Positions 20,809 through 28,306 of a stretch of DNA of 31,573 nt are shown here, piece after piece. The stretch comes from a virus. Where the stretch lies: the IMG/VR virus record IMGVR_UViG_3300035698_009068, positions 1-31,573 of that record; one strand, 5' to 3'. The first letter of the stretch is position 1. Every line of letters starts with the position of its first letter. The translations under genes and the position numbers were made by a program. The notes under the pieces are model-generated. The model was not told the DNA's origin. It saw only the letters and a program-made list of their open reading frames with translations, and ran no database searches.

Positions 20809-21321
20809 ATGAGAGGTTTATATTTTATTATTATTTTTGCGATGGTCGCTTTAATAGCGGTAGCCATCGGATGTACTTCGCAACAGGGTTATCAAAATCC
20901 CGAAACGAAGCAGATTGCTACTGAAGAAGAATTTGAACTTCTGCCGGTAGCTGAACAAGAAGCGTTAGTTCCCGTCAAATATAAAATCATAAAACCAGAC
21001 ATAGTATCTAAAGTGGATACAGGTGTTGCCGCTGCGACAGGAACGCTACAAGTAATAAAACCGTTTATACCGGAACCATTCGCTACGGGTGCTGCGGTAT
21101 TGTTAGGGGCTTTAGCTTGGGGATGGCAGCGTGTTAAAAATAAGAAGGTAATAACTATACTCGATCAAGTAAAACTAGGTGCTCAAATTACAGCAGATTC
21201 AATCGACACCATAGTTAAACCTTCAATTACATTATTCGATGAATTTAAGAAACGGCAAAAAGCCCAATCAGCGAACACAGCAGCGATTATGCCGGACAAG
21301 GTTATAAGGGTTGTTGTTTAA
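20809..21321 (+). CDS. Phage lipoprotein, 170 aa
   Basis: The N-terminus MRGLYFIIIFAMVALIAVA and IGC (C22) is a lipoprotein signal peptide with a lipobox-like AIGC. The mature part starts TSQQGYQNPETKQ and contains a second hydrophobic segment FATGAAVLLGALAWGWQRVK (about 101-120) and a helical region to about 155. I chose the ATG at 20809 because GTGAGG lies 6-7 bases before it; the earlier in-frame ATG at 20782 would add nine residues ahead of the signal. It may be an inner-membrane or periplasmic factor in superinfection exclusion or lysis. The position between capsid and neck genes is unusual. Confidence 0.72.
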   Translation: MRGLYFIIIFAMVALIAVAIGCTSQQGYQNPETKQIATEEEFELLPVAEQEALVPVKYKIIKPDIVSKVDTGVAAATGTLQVIKPFIPEPFATGAAVLLGALAWGWQRVKNKKVITILDQVKLGAQITADSIDTIVKPSITLFDEFKKRQKAQSANTAAIMPDKVIRVVV

Positions 21322-21355
21322 TAATAGTTGTATCGCACGTTAAAGGAATCATACT

Positions 21356-21757
21356 ATGACAGTAAGAACAACGAGCGATTTGGTGGAGGGGATTATTGAG
21401 GTTGATTCCTCAATATCCCTTACACCATTTATCGAAGCAGCCAATGCTTTGGTAACAGAATTTTGTACGGACCTTACAACGGATTATTCTGCTGAACACT
21501 TAATAAAAATTGAAACGTGGTTAGCAGCACATCTCTTTACTGTAAGGGAGATGATAACCGAATCTGAAAAAGCCGGTCCGGTTTCGGAAAAGTTCCAATC
21601 AAAAGTTGATTTAGGTTTCGACAGTTCTCATTACGGACAAACAGCCTTACGATTAGATTGGTATGGAGGGTTGGCCGTGTTAAACGCTAAGATTAAAAAA
21701 GGTCGGGTACGCTCTCCTGGTGTTACCTGGTTAGGAAAAGAAGAAACTGACGCATAA
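21356..21757 (+). CDS. Head-tail connector (adaptor) protein
   Basis: A 133-aa helical protein in the neck cluster. The pattern TPFIEAANALVTEFC ... HLIKIETWLAAHLFTVRE followed by FDSSHYGQTALRLD corresponds to the Ad1/gp6-like and DUF4054 head-tail adaptor family, with two long helices and a C-terminal loop. It would join the portal to the head-completion proteins. AAAGGAATC precedes the start. Position and length fit. Confidence 0.75.
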   Translation: MTVRTTSDLVEGIIEVDSSISLTPFIEAANALVTEFCTDLTTDYSAEHLIKIETWLAAHLFTVREMITESEKAGPVSEKFQSKVDLGFDSSHYGQTALRLDWYGGLAVLNAKIKKGRVRSPGVTWLGKEETDA

Positions 21758-21777
21758 CATTGAAGGGATAAGGCACC

Positions 21778-22062
21778 ATGGAGCAGTTTGGAATTATACT
21801 GAGTTTAATAGGGGTTATGTTTTTGTGTATTATTGGAGTATATGTTTGGACGTATCAAGTATCACGGGACATGAATATTCAGTTAGCTAGAATATATACA
21901 ATAGTAAACGGGCATTTACAAAATGCTAATATTCATCCGAAAAAAGACAAGCTAGTGTCTTCCGATTTGTGTGAGGCTTTGCACAACGCATTAAAAGAAG
22001 ATGTTACAGAAATTAAAAAAGATGTGAAGTCAATACTAATAAAAGTTCATCCAACTTCGTAG
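21778..22062 (+). CDS. Membrane protein with cytoplasmic/periplasmic coiled coil, 94 aa
   Basis: One transmembrane segment at the N-terminus (IILSLIGVMFLCIIGVYVW, about 6-24), then a charged helical part (VSSDLCEALHNALKEDVTEI, KKDVKSILIKV) with coiled-coil spacing. Plan resembles small phage membrane proteins such as i-spanins or holin accessory proteins. No lysin is seen nearby, so a lysis role is only a guess. Ends in TAG. Confidence 0.65.
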   Translation: MEQFGIILSLIGVMFLCIIGVYVWTYQVSRDMNIQLARIYTIVNGHLQNANIHPKKDKLVSSDLCEALHNALKEDVTEIKKDVKSILIKVHPTS

Positions 22063-22071
22063 GTATAAAAT

Positions 22072-22416
22072 ATGAGCTTGATTGTAAAAATGAGAAGACA
22101 GACGGCTGTTTATTGGCCTTATGTTTCCACCGATCAATTCGGTGTTAAAGCCGTTGGTGATCCGGTTCAGATAAAAGTCAGGTGGGAAGATAGCAACGTA
22201 GAATATCTGGATAGTGCTGGTGAGACGAAGATATCAAACTCAGTAGTTTATGTCGGTATAGACATGGCTCTGGGCGGTATTTTGATGTTAGGAACGACTG
22301 CTGATATTACGGATGCGGTCGATATAAAAGAAAACGCAGGAGCCTGGGAAATACAAAGGTTCGATAAGTTACCGAATATAAAAGCAACGGAATATTTGAG
22401 GATAGTTTATTTATAA
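22072..22416 (+). CDS. Head-closure (stopper) protein
   Basis: A 114-aa beta-rich protein beginning MSLIVKMRRQTAVYWPYVST. It contains the strands VQIKVRWEDSNVEY, TKISNSVVYVGID and GAWEIQRFDKLPNIKATEYL, the plan of the gp16/FII-like stopper ('...i.vR.....e......G.........v.........'). The next gene starts inside its stop codon. Assigned from gene order and general sequence shape. Confidence 0.68.
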   Translation: MSLIVKMRRQTAVYWPYVSTDQFGVKAVGDPVQIKVRWEDSNVEYLDSAGETKISNSVVYVGIDMALGGILMLGTTADITDAVDIKENAGAWEIQRFDKLPNIKATEYLRIVYL

Positions 22417-22781
22417 TGGTACAACTAGCCAAAGTGACTGGTGTAACTAACATTCTTAAAAACCTTAAAAAGAAGGGATTATTTTTTGAACTCCAAGCTG
22501 CCATGAACTTAAAAAGGGCTGGACTTTTTATTCAACGTGAAAGTATGAAGATTGTCCCGATTGATACTGCGAATTTGAAAGGAACCGCCAAAACCGTTAA
22601 TGTAGGCGGGCAAGGAATAAAAACGAACATCGTAGTCCATTACGGTGATACGGCGAACTACGCTGTATATGTTCACGAAGATTTAGATGCCCAACACGCT
22701 GTAGGTAAAAGAGCGAAATTTTTGGAAGCCATAGTACGTGAAAAGAAGTTAGAAATTTTTAAGATTATAGCTGGAAATTAA
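22416..22781 (+). CDS. HK97 gp10-like tail-completion/neck protein
   Basis: A 121-aa protein. It shows the gp10-like motif set: an N-terminal helix FELQAAMNLKRAGLFIQRES, PIDTANLKGTAKTV (P-x-D-T-G-x-L-k-x-S type), and YGDTANYAVYVHEDLDAQHA followed by GKRAKFLEAIV. These proteins seal the head-tail joint. The ATG overlaps the previous stop (TAATG), indicating coupling. Ends immediately before the fibre gene. Confidence 0.82.
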   Translation: MVQLAKVTGVTNILKNLKKKGLFFELQAAMNLKRAGLFIQRESMKIVPIDTANLKGTAKTVNVGGQGIKTNIVVHYGDTANYAVYVHEDLDAQHAVGKRAKFLEAIVREKKLEIFKIIAGN

Positions 22782-24140
22782 ATGAGCGGAAGCGAAAACA
22801 TATCATATATAGTTACGATGGAACAGCTGTCTGGTACGGCATTAGAAGCGTTCAGTTTCAACGGCCAGGCGGTAACCACCGGAATACTTACAACTTCTTT
22901 AGCCAATTCTTCCATGTTGGTAGATGAGTTTAGTTGGAACAGTGATACGTTAAAAAATACTGAAATCTCTTTTCTTGGTAATGATATTAACATAGGGTTT
23001 ATTCGTGATGGGTTGTACATAAGAGGTGCTAACCAAGATCCTACTCTTGTTTTTACGTCTGCTGATGTAGTTGGAAATTTTGCTACGATTATTTATTCTC
23101 GATCAACTGATGTTATCGGCTTTCGTAATGCTGCTCAATATAATTTTGATAACGATGTATCTGTAACTGGAAATATAGCGGTAAGTGGTATGGTTGATGG
23201 TAGGGATGTGGCTACTGATGGAACTAAATTGGATGGGATAGAAGCGTTGGCCGATGTAACCGATGCTACAAATGTTAACAGTGCCGGTGCGTTAATGAAT
23301 AGCGATTTTAACGCTACAACTTTTATGTACGCTACAACGGATAATTTACCACAGCCGAAAACACCAGCGGAAGTAATGGCGATTCTTTCGGGTACGGCTA
23401 CATCAGAATTTAGTTTTGGAAGTCAAAATATAAAAACTGTCACGGGATATGTTTATTGCGGATATGGTACAATTGGTGGGTTATATTTAGGAGGTTCGAC
23501 TATTGGTGGGACTGCTTTTAAGGGTGGTCATATTACGTGGGAAAAAGATGGTTCAAATATTGGCGGTTACACTTATTGTAATTCTGATAATAGAATCGTT
23601 TTCGATAGTACAGTCCAAGCTTCTGATACGGATGAAGGGAATGCTTGGATTGAATTAGATACTGGTAATGCTGAGTTCAACGATTTAGAATTAAGAGGCG
23701 ATTTGACCGGTGGAAATGTTCCGGACAGAGCGTTGCTTCTTTATTCTTCTTCTGGCATTACTACTGCTTATGATATTTGGGCCTGGATGAAATCTGGAGA
23801 AATGATAAATAGTGGTTCTTCTGGTACAGCTAAAGGCCCTGCAATGACAAGGGCAGGAAGTTTGGTAAGCCTGTCTCTAAATTATGATATTACACAAGCG
23901 GGGGACGTTGGCAGTTATTGTTACGTAGGTGTGTATAAGAACCATGTTCTTACATGGCAAGTTTTCATTACTAGCAAAACAGTTGATAACAATAAAGTGT
24001 TAGTTGGGACCCAGGCTGCTGGTACTGATGAATTTGTGTCGGGTGACGTTCTTACTGTTGGTATTGCTGTAGGGGGGGGTAAAAGTATTCAATGGGCAGT
24101 GGGTAATTTTATAGTGAGCCTTGGGGTGTTGTATGATTAA
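22782..24140 (+). CDS. Tail-fibre-like structural protein, 452 aa
   Basis: A long beta-rich, Gly/Thr/Asp-rich protein typical of phage fibres. Markers are the SVTGNIAVSGMVDGRDVATD segment, followed by GTKLDGIEALADVTDATNVN, a motif common in phage fibre and peptidase-linked repeats, and strand repeats such as GYVYCGYGTIGGLYLGGSTI. The C-terminal 100 residues form a probable beta-sandwich knob (SLNYDITQAGDVGSYCYVGV). Codons are less G/C-biased than the capsid gene. It lies in the neck region rather than after the tape measure. Its 3' end overlaps the Cys-rich gene. Confidence 0.75.
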   Translation: MSGSENISYIVTMEQLSGTALEAFSFNGQAVTTGILTTSLANSSMLVDEFSWNSDTLKNTEISFLGNDINIGFIRDGLYIRGANQDPTLVFTSADVVGNFATIIYSRSTDVIGFRNAAQYNFDNDVSVTGNIAVSGMVDGRDVATDGTKLDGIEALADVTDATNVNSAGALMNSDFNATTFMYATTDNLPQPKTPAEVMAILSGTATSEFSFGSQNIKTVTGYVYCGYGTIGGLYLGGSTIGGTAFKGGHITWEKDGSNIGGYTYCNSDNRIVFDSTVQASDTDEGNAWIELDTGNAEFNDLELRGDLTGGNVPDRALLLYSSSGITTAYDIWAWMKSGEMINSGSSGTAKGPAMTRAGSLVSLSLNYDITQAGDVGSYCYVGVYKNHVLTWQVFITSKTVDNNKVLVGTQAAGTDEFVSGDVLTVGIAVGGGKSIQWAVGNFIVSLGVLYD

Positions 24141-24453
24141 GTTTGAGACTGAAGAATCCTTAATAGATTATTTGCTGAAAATTTTTGAAGATACTGGAAT
24201 AACTGCTGCTTGCAAGGCATGTTATGAGAATAATGAATGCTGTTGTAAAGTTATTTTTAATTGCAAGTATTTAGGACCAGAAGGTTGTCTAAAAAGAAAT
24301 GTAGGCTGTGCTTTATATTTATGCGAGCCTTTGAAAAGGAAATTTCCGGAATTGCGTGATTATTTAAGATACTTAAAAGAAAACATAAAACTGGAATCAA
24401 TTGTAATAGTAAAAACGCCGGTGGAGATTAAACAATGGCTACATACACAATAG
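24133..24453 (+). CDS. Cys-rich protein with nine cysteines, 106 aa
   Basis: The central region contains C27-x2-C30, C36-C37-C38, C44, C52, C59 and C64 within 38 residues: ACKACYENNECCCKV, then NCKYLGPEGCLKRNVGCALY. The C-x-Y-L-G-P-x-G-C-L pattern recalls zinc/iron-binding CxxCxxCC-type proteins, so metal binding or disulphides are likely. The helical tail (FPELRDYLRYLKENIKL) is charged. It starts inside the stop region of the fibre gene with GGGGTG before the ATG. It could help fibre maturation or be a tail component. Confidence 0.7.
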   Translation: MIKFETEESLIDYLLKIFEDTGITAACKACYENNECCCKVIFNCKYLGPEGCLKRNVGCALYLCEPLKRKFPELRDYLRYLKENIKLESIVIVKTPVEIKQWLHTQ

Positions 24454-24686
24454 AAACAACGGTTGAAGAAGAAGCAACCCTAACAAGATTAGCTTCCACG
24501 GGTATTGGAGTGGGTCGTGATGAAGAAAACCTCACGAACTTAGAATTTGTACAGTGGCGTATTACTTCTTATTTGGAAGGTAAAAGAAAGTTTTTATTGG
24601 ATGAAGATAAAAAAACGATAACATCCGATGAAGTAGAAACTGTTTTGGCGGCAAGGGAATTACCTATTGGAGAGGTAAAAGATTAA
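24435..24686 (+). CDS. Hypothetical protein, 83 aa
   Basis: A small soluble protein starting MATYTIETTVEEEATLTRLA, then a helix EFVQWRITSYLEGKRKFLLD and an acidic C-terminus. GGTGGAG lies 8 bases before the ATG. It overlaps both neighbours by a few bases, typical of a real gene in a compact cluster. Comparable small proteins accompany fibre genes in other phages, but I cannot name a family. Confidence 0.7.
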   Translation: MATYTIETTVEEEATLTRLASTGIGVGRDEENLTNLEFVQWRITSYLEGKRKFLLDEDKKTITSDEVETVLAARELPIGEVKD

Positions 24687-26104
24687 TGGCACACGAATTC
24701 ATAATAATTAATAATCCAAGTCAAACGGATTTATTTATTTGTGTCTTCAAGAACGATGCGGGCACATTTAAGGTTAACAATGCCGGTGTTGATACGTGGG
24801 CAGTTTTTGCTCGCACGAGTATAGACTCATATGATCACGTGCTTGCTGAGACGGGCACGGATAGTGGTGTTTATACTGCGACTTTTCCTGCTCTTGCCGT
24901 TGGTCGTTATCCTTACGTGTTATATAAAGGCGACGTGCTCACCCCTACCACTTGTAAACCGATAGGACACGGTGAATTAGTTTGGGATGGTTCTAATGAG
25001 ATGTTCGTAATTAATACCAGTGGCGGTGTGACGGTAACTACGAATAATGATAAGACGGGATACACCCTTACAAACTTTACCGATGCGAGTGCCCTCAATC
25101 TTAATTCTATATTGGACGGCACTGGAGCTAAAATGTATCTGTCCCAATTAGTATTAAGTGGCAGTGAAGCTGGTGGACTTGTTTCAATTAATAATTCTGG
25201 CGGTCCTGGCATCTATTCTGCGGGAACGTATGGAGCTATGTTCGCTGGTACGACTGTTGGCGTTGGTATTTTAGGAACCGCTGGAAATGCTTCCGGTTTG
25301 TATTGTTCATCGTTTGGGTCCGGAATACCTATTGTTGGAAATATTTTTGGTAATATAATCGGCTCTATATCCGGAACCGTTGCGAGTGTTACGGATACGA
25401 CAGGATATTATTTAGCTGCCGACCAAGGCGGTGTAACGATAGGCGTGTGTACTATTAATTCGGATATGAGGGGGACGGATAACGCTGCCACCGAAATTAA
25501 ACAAGATATCATAGATACAAATATTGACAGTATAAAAGAACAGACAGACAAATTGAACAATATGATAACTGAAGATAGTGCCGGCAATTATTTTATGGTA
25601 ATAGCTTTGGCCAACGCTCCCACAGCCGAAATGGATGAAACAGAACTTCACTCGGCACTCGATAATTATTCGAATAAAAACAATTGGATGGCCAATATTA
25701 CTTCTTTGGCTTTACAATCTTCTATTGTTACTATAGATGCGAACGTTGATAGTATAAAAGAACAAACGGACAAGTTTAATAACATGATCGAAGAAGCAAG
25801 TGCTGGTAATTCTTTTACGGCGATTGCTTTAGAAAATGCTCCTGCTGCTTCCGTTGATCCCGATGATATCGCTTCCGCTATGAAGGCCATCACCGGAATA
25901 ACAGAGGGTGGAACTTGGACGTGGCAAAAATTAATGAAGATTATGGCAGCGTGGACAGCGGGTAATTGGAGATTAAAAAGCACTGATACGACTAAACAAG
26001 AATTGTTAGATGCGGAAGATGGCGTCACGATTATATTGGAACAAAGTTTAACACGCTCACCCGCTTCCGGTTCTGATTATAAAGAAATCACGGTGCTAAT
26101 ATGA
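24686..26104 (+). CDS. Second fibre-like structural protein with internal repeat, 472 aa
   Basis: The N-terminal domain (1-110) is an immunoglobulin-like beta fold (TSIDSYDHVLAETGTDSGVY, TATFPALAVGRYPYVLYKGD). A Gly/Ser/Thr-rich beta-helix-like middle includes GNIFGNIIGSISGTVASVTD. Two 36-residue repeats then carry the pattern (I/V)DSIKEQTDK(L/F)NNMI (codons 25520-25627 and 25742-25849). The C-terminus has the WQKLMKIMAAWTAGNWRLKS segment that closes many phage fibre/baseplate proteins. The ATG overlaps the preceding stop. Probably an upper-collar or baseplate fibre. Confidence 0.75.
   Translation: MAHEFIIINNPSQTDLFICVFKNDAGTFKVNNAGVDTWAVFARTSIDSYDHVLAETGTDSGVYTATFPALAVGRYPYVLYKGDVLTPTTCKPIGHGELVWDGSNEMFVINTSGGVTVTTNNDKTGYTLTNFTDASALNLNSILDGTGAKMYLSQLVLSGSEAGGLVSINNSGGPGIYSAGTYGAMFAGTTVGVGILGTAGNASGLYCSSFGSGIPIVGNIFGNIIGSISGTVASVTDTTGYYLAADQGGVTIGVCTINSDMRGTDNAATEIKQDIIDTNIDSIKEQTDKLNNMITEDSAGNYFMVIALANAPTAEMDETELHSALDNYSNKNNWMANITSLALQSSIVTIDANVDSIKEQTDKFNNMIEEASAGNSFTAIALENAPAASVDPDDIASAMKAITGITEGGTWTWQKLMKIMAAWTAGNWRLKSTDTTKQELLDAEDGVTIILEQSLTRSPASGSDYKEITVLI
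25520..25849 (+). repeat. Two 108-base direct repeats in the fibre-like gene
   Basis: Unit 1 (25520-25627) and unit 2 (25742-25849) encode 36-residue copies with most residues conserved, such as DSIKEQTDK, NNMI, SAGN and ALxNAP. They are separated by about 114 bases, which points to an old internal duplication. Confidence 0.8.
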
Positions 26105-26637
26105 GTTATGATTTAATAGGCGGTAATATAATTTCAGCGATAACAGGCGGTGTGTTCGGCCATGAACGTGTGTTAACCGCTGAAGATTCTTTATTGACTA
26201 CACCATCTTATATTATGTCTTCTTATCTTATTGAGGAAGCTGTAGGAAGTTTGACGCTTCCGTCTGCTGGTGGTGAGTGGCCTTTGTATGTGTCCTATAT
26301 GCCCGATGGCGATTCTATAAAAACGAATTGTGTTGCCATATACGACACTTCAGGATTAAAAAACGGACGATTAATGGAAGGCCAAGTCATCCAACAATAT
26401 GGGCTACAATTAAAAATTCGTAGTAACTCGTATTCCACAGGATACCTAAAAGCCGAAACAATTTCAGCGGCATTAGATGTCGTGTTAAAAGCTTTAATTA
26501 CTGTAGGGATTTACGATTACCAAATAGACCATGTGATAAGAACAAGCCCTGTTATTTATATGGGCAGAGAAAAAAGCACGAAAAAGAGAATGATGTTTTC
26601 AATTAACTTATTAGTTACGATGTTGAGGGTTGTATAA
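26101..26637 (+). CDS. Tail-terminator-like protein, copy 1 (178 aa)
   Basis: It contains SSYLIEEAVGSLTLPSAGGE and WPLYVSYMPDGDSIKTNCVA, followed by a helix-strand part ending in TKKRMMFSINLLVTMLR. The plan 'i...l...g.g........wp.y.......p...v...d' and the position before the tail tube gene fit the tail terminator (DUF3168/minor capsid 3-like) proteins. The start overlaps the previous stop (ATGA). A close paralogue follows directly. Its first 40 residues are an extra segment not present in copy 2. Confidence 0.72.
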   Translation: MSYDLIGGNIISAITGGVFGHERVLTAEDSLLTTPSYIMSSYLIEEAVGSLTLPSAGGEWPLYVSYMPDGDSIKTNCVAIYDTSGLKNGRLMEGQVIQQYGLQLKIRSNSYSTGYLKAETISAALDVVLKALITVGIYDYQIDHVIRTSPVIYMGREKSTKKRMMFSINLLVTMLRVV

Positions 26638-27102
26638 ATGACGACATCTACAATATTACAAACCGCACCTTCCTTCATATTATCTTCGTATATGATAGCA
26701 GAGGGCATCGGCTCTGTGACGCTTCCGTCTGCCGGTAGTGCGTGGCCCTTGTATGTTTCGTATATGCCCGATGGTACGGGTATTAAAACGAATTGTGTGT
26801 CGTTATACGATGTCCCTGGTGGTAAAGATGGGCGTTTAATGGATACTGGGGAAGTCATACCTCATCCTGGTATCCAAATGAAAATAAGAAGTAGTGTTTA
26901 TAAAACCGGATGGACAAAGGCTGAAACTATTGCCGCTATTTTAGACCAGATTCAAAACGTTTCTATTCTCATAAATACTGTCACATACCAAATAGCTAAT
27001 GTGAGCAGGAATTTGATCGAGTATATGGGAGTGGAAAAAGGAACGAAAAAAAGATACATGTTTAATGTGGATATGTTTTTAACGATGAATAGAACTCTTT
27101 AA
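26638..27102 (+). CDS. Tail-terminator-like protein, copy 2 (154 aa)
   Basis: A paralogue of the preceding protein: SSYMIAEGIGSVTLPSAGSA and WPLYVSYMPDGTGIKTNC, and the end KGTKKRYMFNVDMFLTMNR. It starts immediately after the stop of copy 1. The most similar blocks share clear DNA identity, for example acgcttccgtctg and atatgcccgatgg, so the duplication is recent enough to be seen at the DNA level. One copy may terminate the tail and the other may have a new role. Directly followed by the tail tube gene. Confidence 0.75.
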   Translation: MTTSTILQTAPSFILSSYMIAEGIGSVTLPSAGSAWPLYVSYMPDGTGIKTNCVSLYDVPGGKDGRLMDTGEVIPHPGIQMKIRSSVYKTGWTKAETIAAILDQIQNVSILINTVTYQIANVSRNLIEYMGVEKGTKKRYMFNVDMFLTMNRTL

Positions 27103-27121
27103 TTTTAGAAAGGATATTATT

Positions 27122-27553
27122 ATGAGTAGAATTGATGATGGATTCCCAACGACGATTACGTTTACTGGTGGAAGTAGTGGAGTAGCTTTTTTGTTTTACG
27201 AAAAAGAATCCACGCCTCCAGGAATTGCCGGTGGTGGTGAGAATGATACCACTACGATGAGGAATGCGGCATGGAGAACCAAGGCCCCTAAAAGTTTGTT
27301 GTCATTGACGCCAGCGACTTTCGTGGGTGCTTATGATCCTGCGGTATTGGATGAGATTGTGGCGATGGTTAATGTGAATCAGGAAATTACTGTTACATTT
27401 CCTGATACGTCAACGTGGGTATTCTGGGGATGGATTGATGATTTCCAACCTGGTGCCCTAACTGAAGGCGAACAAGGTACGGGCACGATTACTGTGATCC
27501 CGTCGAATCAGGATGCTGCCGGTGATGAGATAGCCCCTGTGTATTCTGCGTAG
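27122..27553 (+). CDS. Major tail (tube) protein
   Basis: A 143-aa protein upstream of the tail chaperones and tape measure, which is the fixed position of the tube protein. It is beta-rich (TTITFTGGSSGVAFLFYEKE; VNVNQEITVTFPDTSTWVFW; GWIDDFQPGALTEGEQGTGT) with the typical final 'G....g.v.i......' strand. An AGAAAGGA site stands upstream. A hexameric tube function is assigned by context and fold pattern. Ends in TAG. Confidence 0.82.
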   Translation: MSRIDDGFPTTITFTGGSSGVAFLFYEKESTPPGIAGGGENDTTTMRNAAWRTKAPKSLLSLTPATFVGAYDPAVLDEIVAMVNVNQEITVTFPDTSTWVFWGWIDDFQPGALTEGEQGTGTITVIPSNQDAAGDEIAPVYSA

Positions 27554-27604
27554 TATTTTGTAGTGTAGTGTTTTAATTTTTGATTTTTTGGAAAGGACTG
27601 AACG

Positions 27605-28012
27605 ATGGCTGATTTAAGATTTGAAACTATTTTGAAGGAAAAGAAAGTTACCCTTGTGGGTAAGGATCAAGTGGAAAAAAATTATACGTTGCGCGAGCTA
27701 ACAAGTGACCAACGCGCAACGTATAACAATAGCTACGACATCAAAGTAGAAGTTGTGGACGGCAAAACCAGAGCTACTGCTGGTAAAGATTTTAAGATGT
27801 TTTCATCTAAAGATTTTTTGGCGATGTGTTTGTATGATGATGCTGAGAAATTAGTATTGCCTGCTTTTCTTGGCGGACTTCCTTCTCGTATTACCGATGC
27901 TTTACATAAAGAAGCTATGGAATTAAGCGGGATGAATAAAGAAGCATTGGACGCCGCAAAAAAAGAATTAGAGGCGAAAGGTACCAATGGCACCGAATCG
28001 CCTCTCACTTAA
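27605..28012 (+). CDS. Tail assembly chaperone G-like
   Basis: A 135-aa protein: KKVTLVGKDQVEKNYTLREL followed by DFKMFSSKDFLAMCLYDDAE and LPSRITDALHKEAMELSGMN. It is the shorter product of the G/GT pair that acts on the tape measure protein during tail assembly. A -1 frameshift at AAAAAAA 27958-27964 (codons 119-120) joins it to the T frame, producing a 233-aa GT protein. Strong GGAAAGGA site before the start. Confidence 0.85.
   Translation: MADLRFETILKEKKVTLVGKDQVEKNYTLRELTSDQRATYNNSYDIKVEVVDGKTRATAGKDFKMFSSKDFLAMCLYDDAEKLVLPAFLGGLPSRITDALHKEAMELSGMNKEALDAAKKELEAKGTNGTESPLT
27958..28004 (+). promoter_or_regulatory. Programmed -1 frameshift signal of the tail chaperone genes
   Basis: Slippery A-AAA-AAA (27958-27964, zero frame GCA AAA AAA GAA) is followed after 6 bases by a stem-loop. 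Its outer stem is GAGGCGA (27971-27977) with TCGCCTC (27998-28004), and its inner stem is GGTACC with GGCACC around AAT. In the -1 frame no stop occurs before the T ORF. Slippery site, spacer and stem match the standard design. Confidence 0.9.
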
Positions 28013-28014
28013 AA

Positions 28015-28305
28015 ATGTCCGTACAACGTGCTAGGAGTGAAATAACTTCATCAGAGTTTATGGATTGGATTGCGTATTTGGACGAAGAAATAAACGGCTT
28101 TCACCGTTTAGATTTTTTTCTAGCAAATATAGCTTTTGAAATTAGAAAAGGAAACGTCAAGAATCCCAAGAGCGTACGTATTAGTGATTTTTTATTAAAA
28201 TTTGGACCTCAAAAATTACGTGTTGTTAAAAATAAAGAAGAAAAGACAAGGCGGGATAAGTCTTATTGGAACGCGGTTTTGAGTCCACTTAGAAAGAAGA
28301 AATAG
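28015..28305 (+). CDS. Tail assembly chaperone T-like (expressed as GT fusion)
   Basis: A 96-aa frame from its first ATG. The domain fits lambda T/DUF4035: MSVQRARSEITSSEFMDWIA, where many members have LAARLG-x-S-x-x-x-x-x-x-x-I-S-S-x-E-F-x-E-W-x-A. The preceding in-frame residues RYQWHRIASHLK, reached only by the -1 frameshift, complete the helix. There is no ribosome site before ATG 28015, so independent translation is unlikely. The C-terminus is basic and ends in KKK, 1 base before the tape measure start. Confidence 0.85.
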   Translation: MSVQRARSEITSSEFMDWIAYLDEEINGFHRLDFFLANIAFEIRKGNVKNPKSVRISDFLLKFGPQKLRVVKNKEEKTRRDKSYWNAVLSPLRKKK

Positions 28306-28306
28306 A

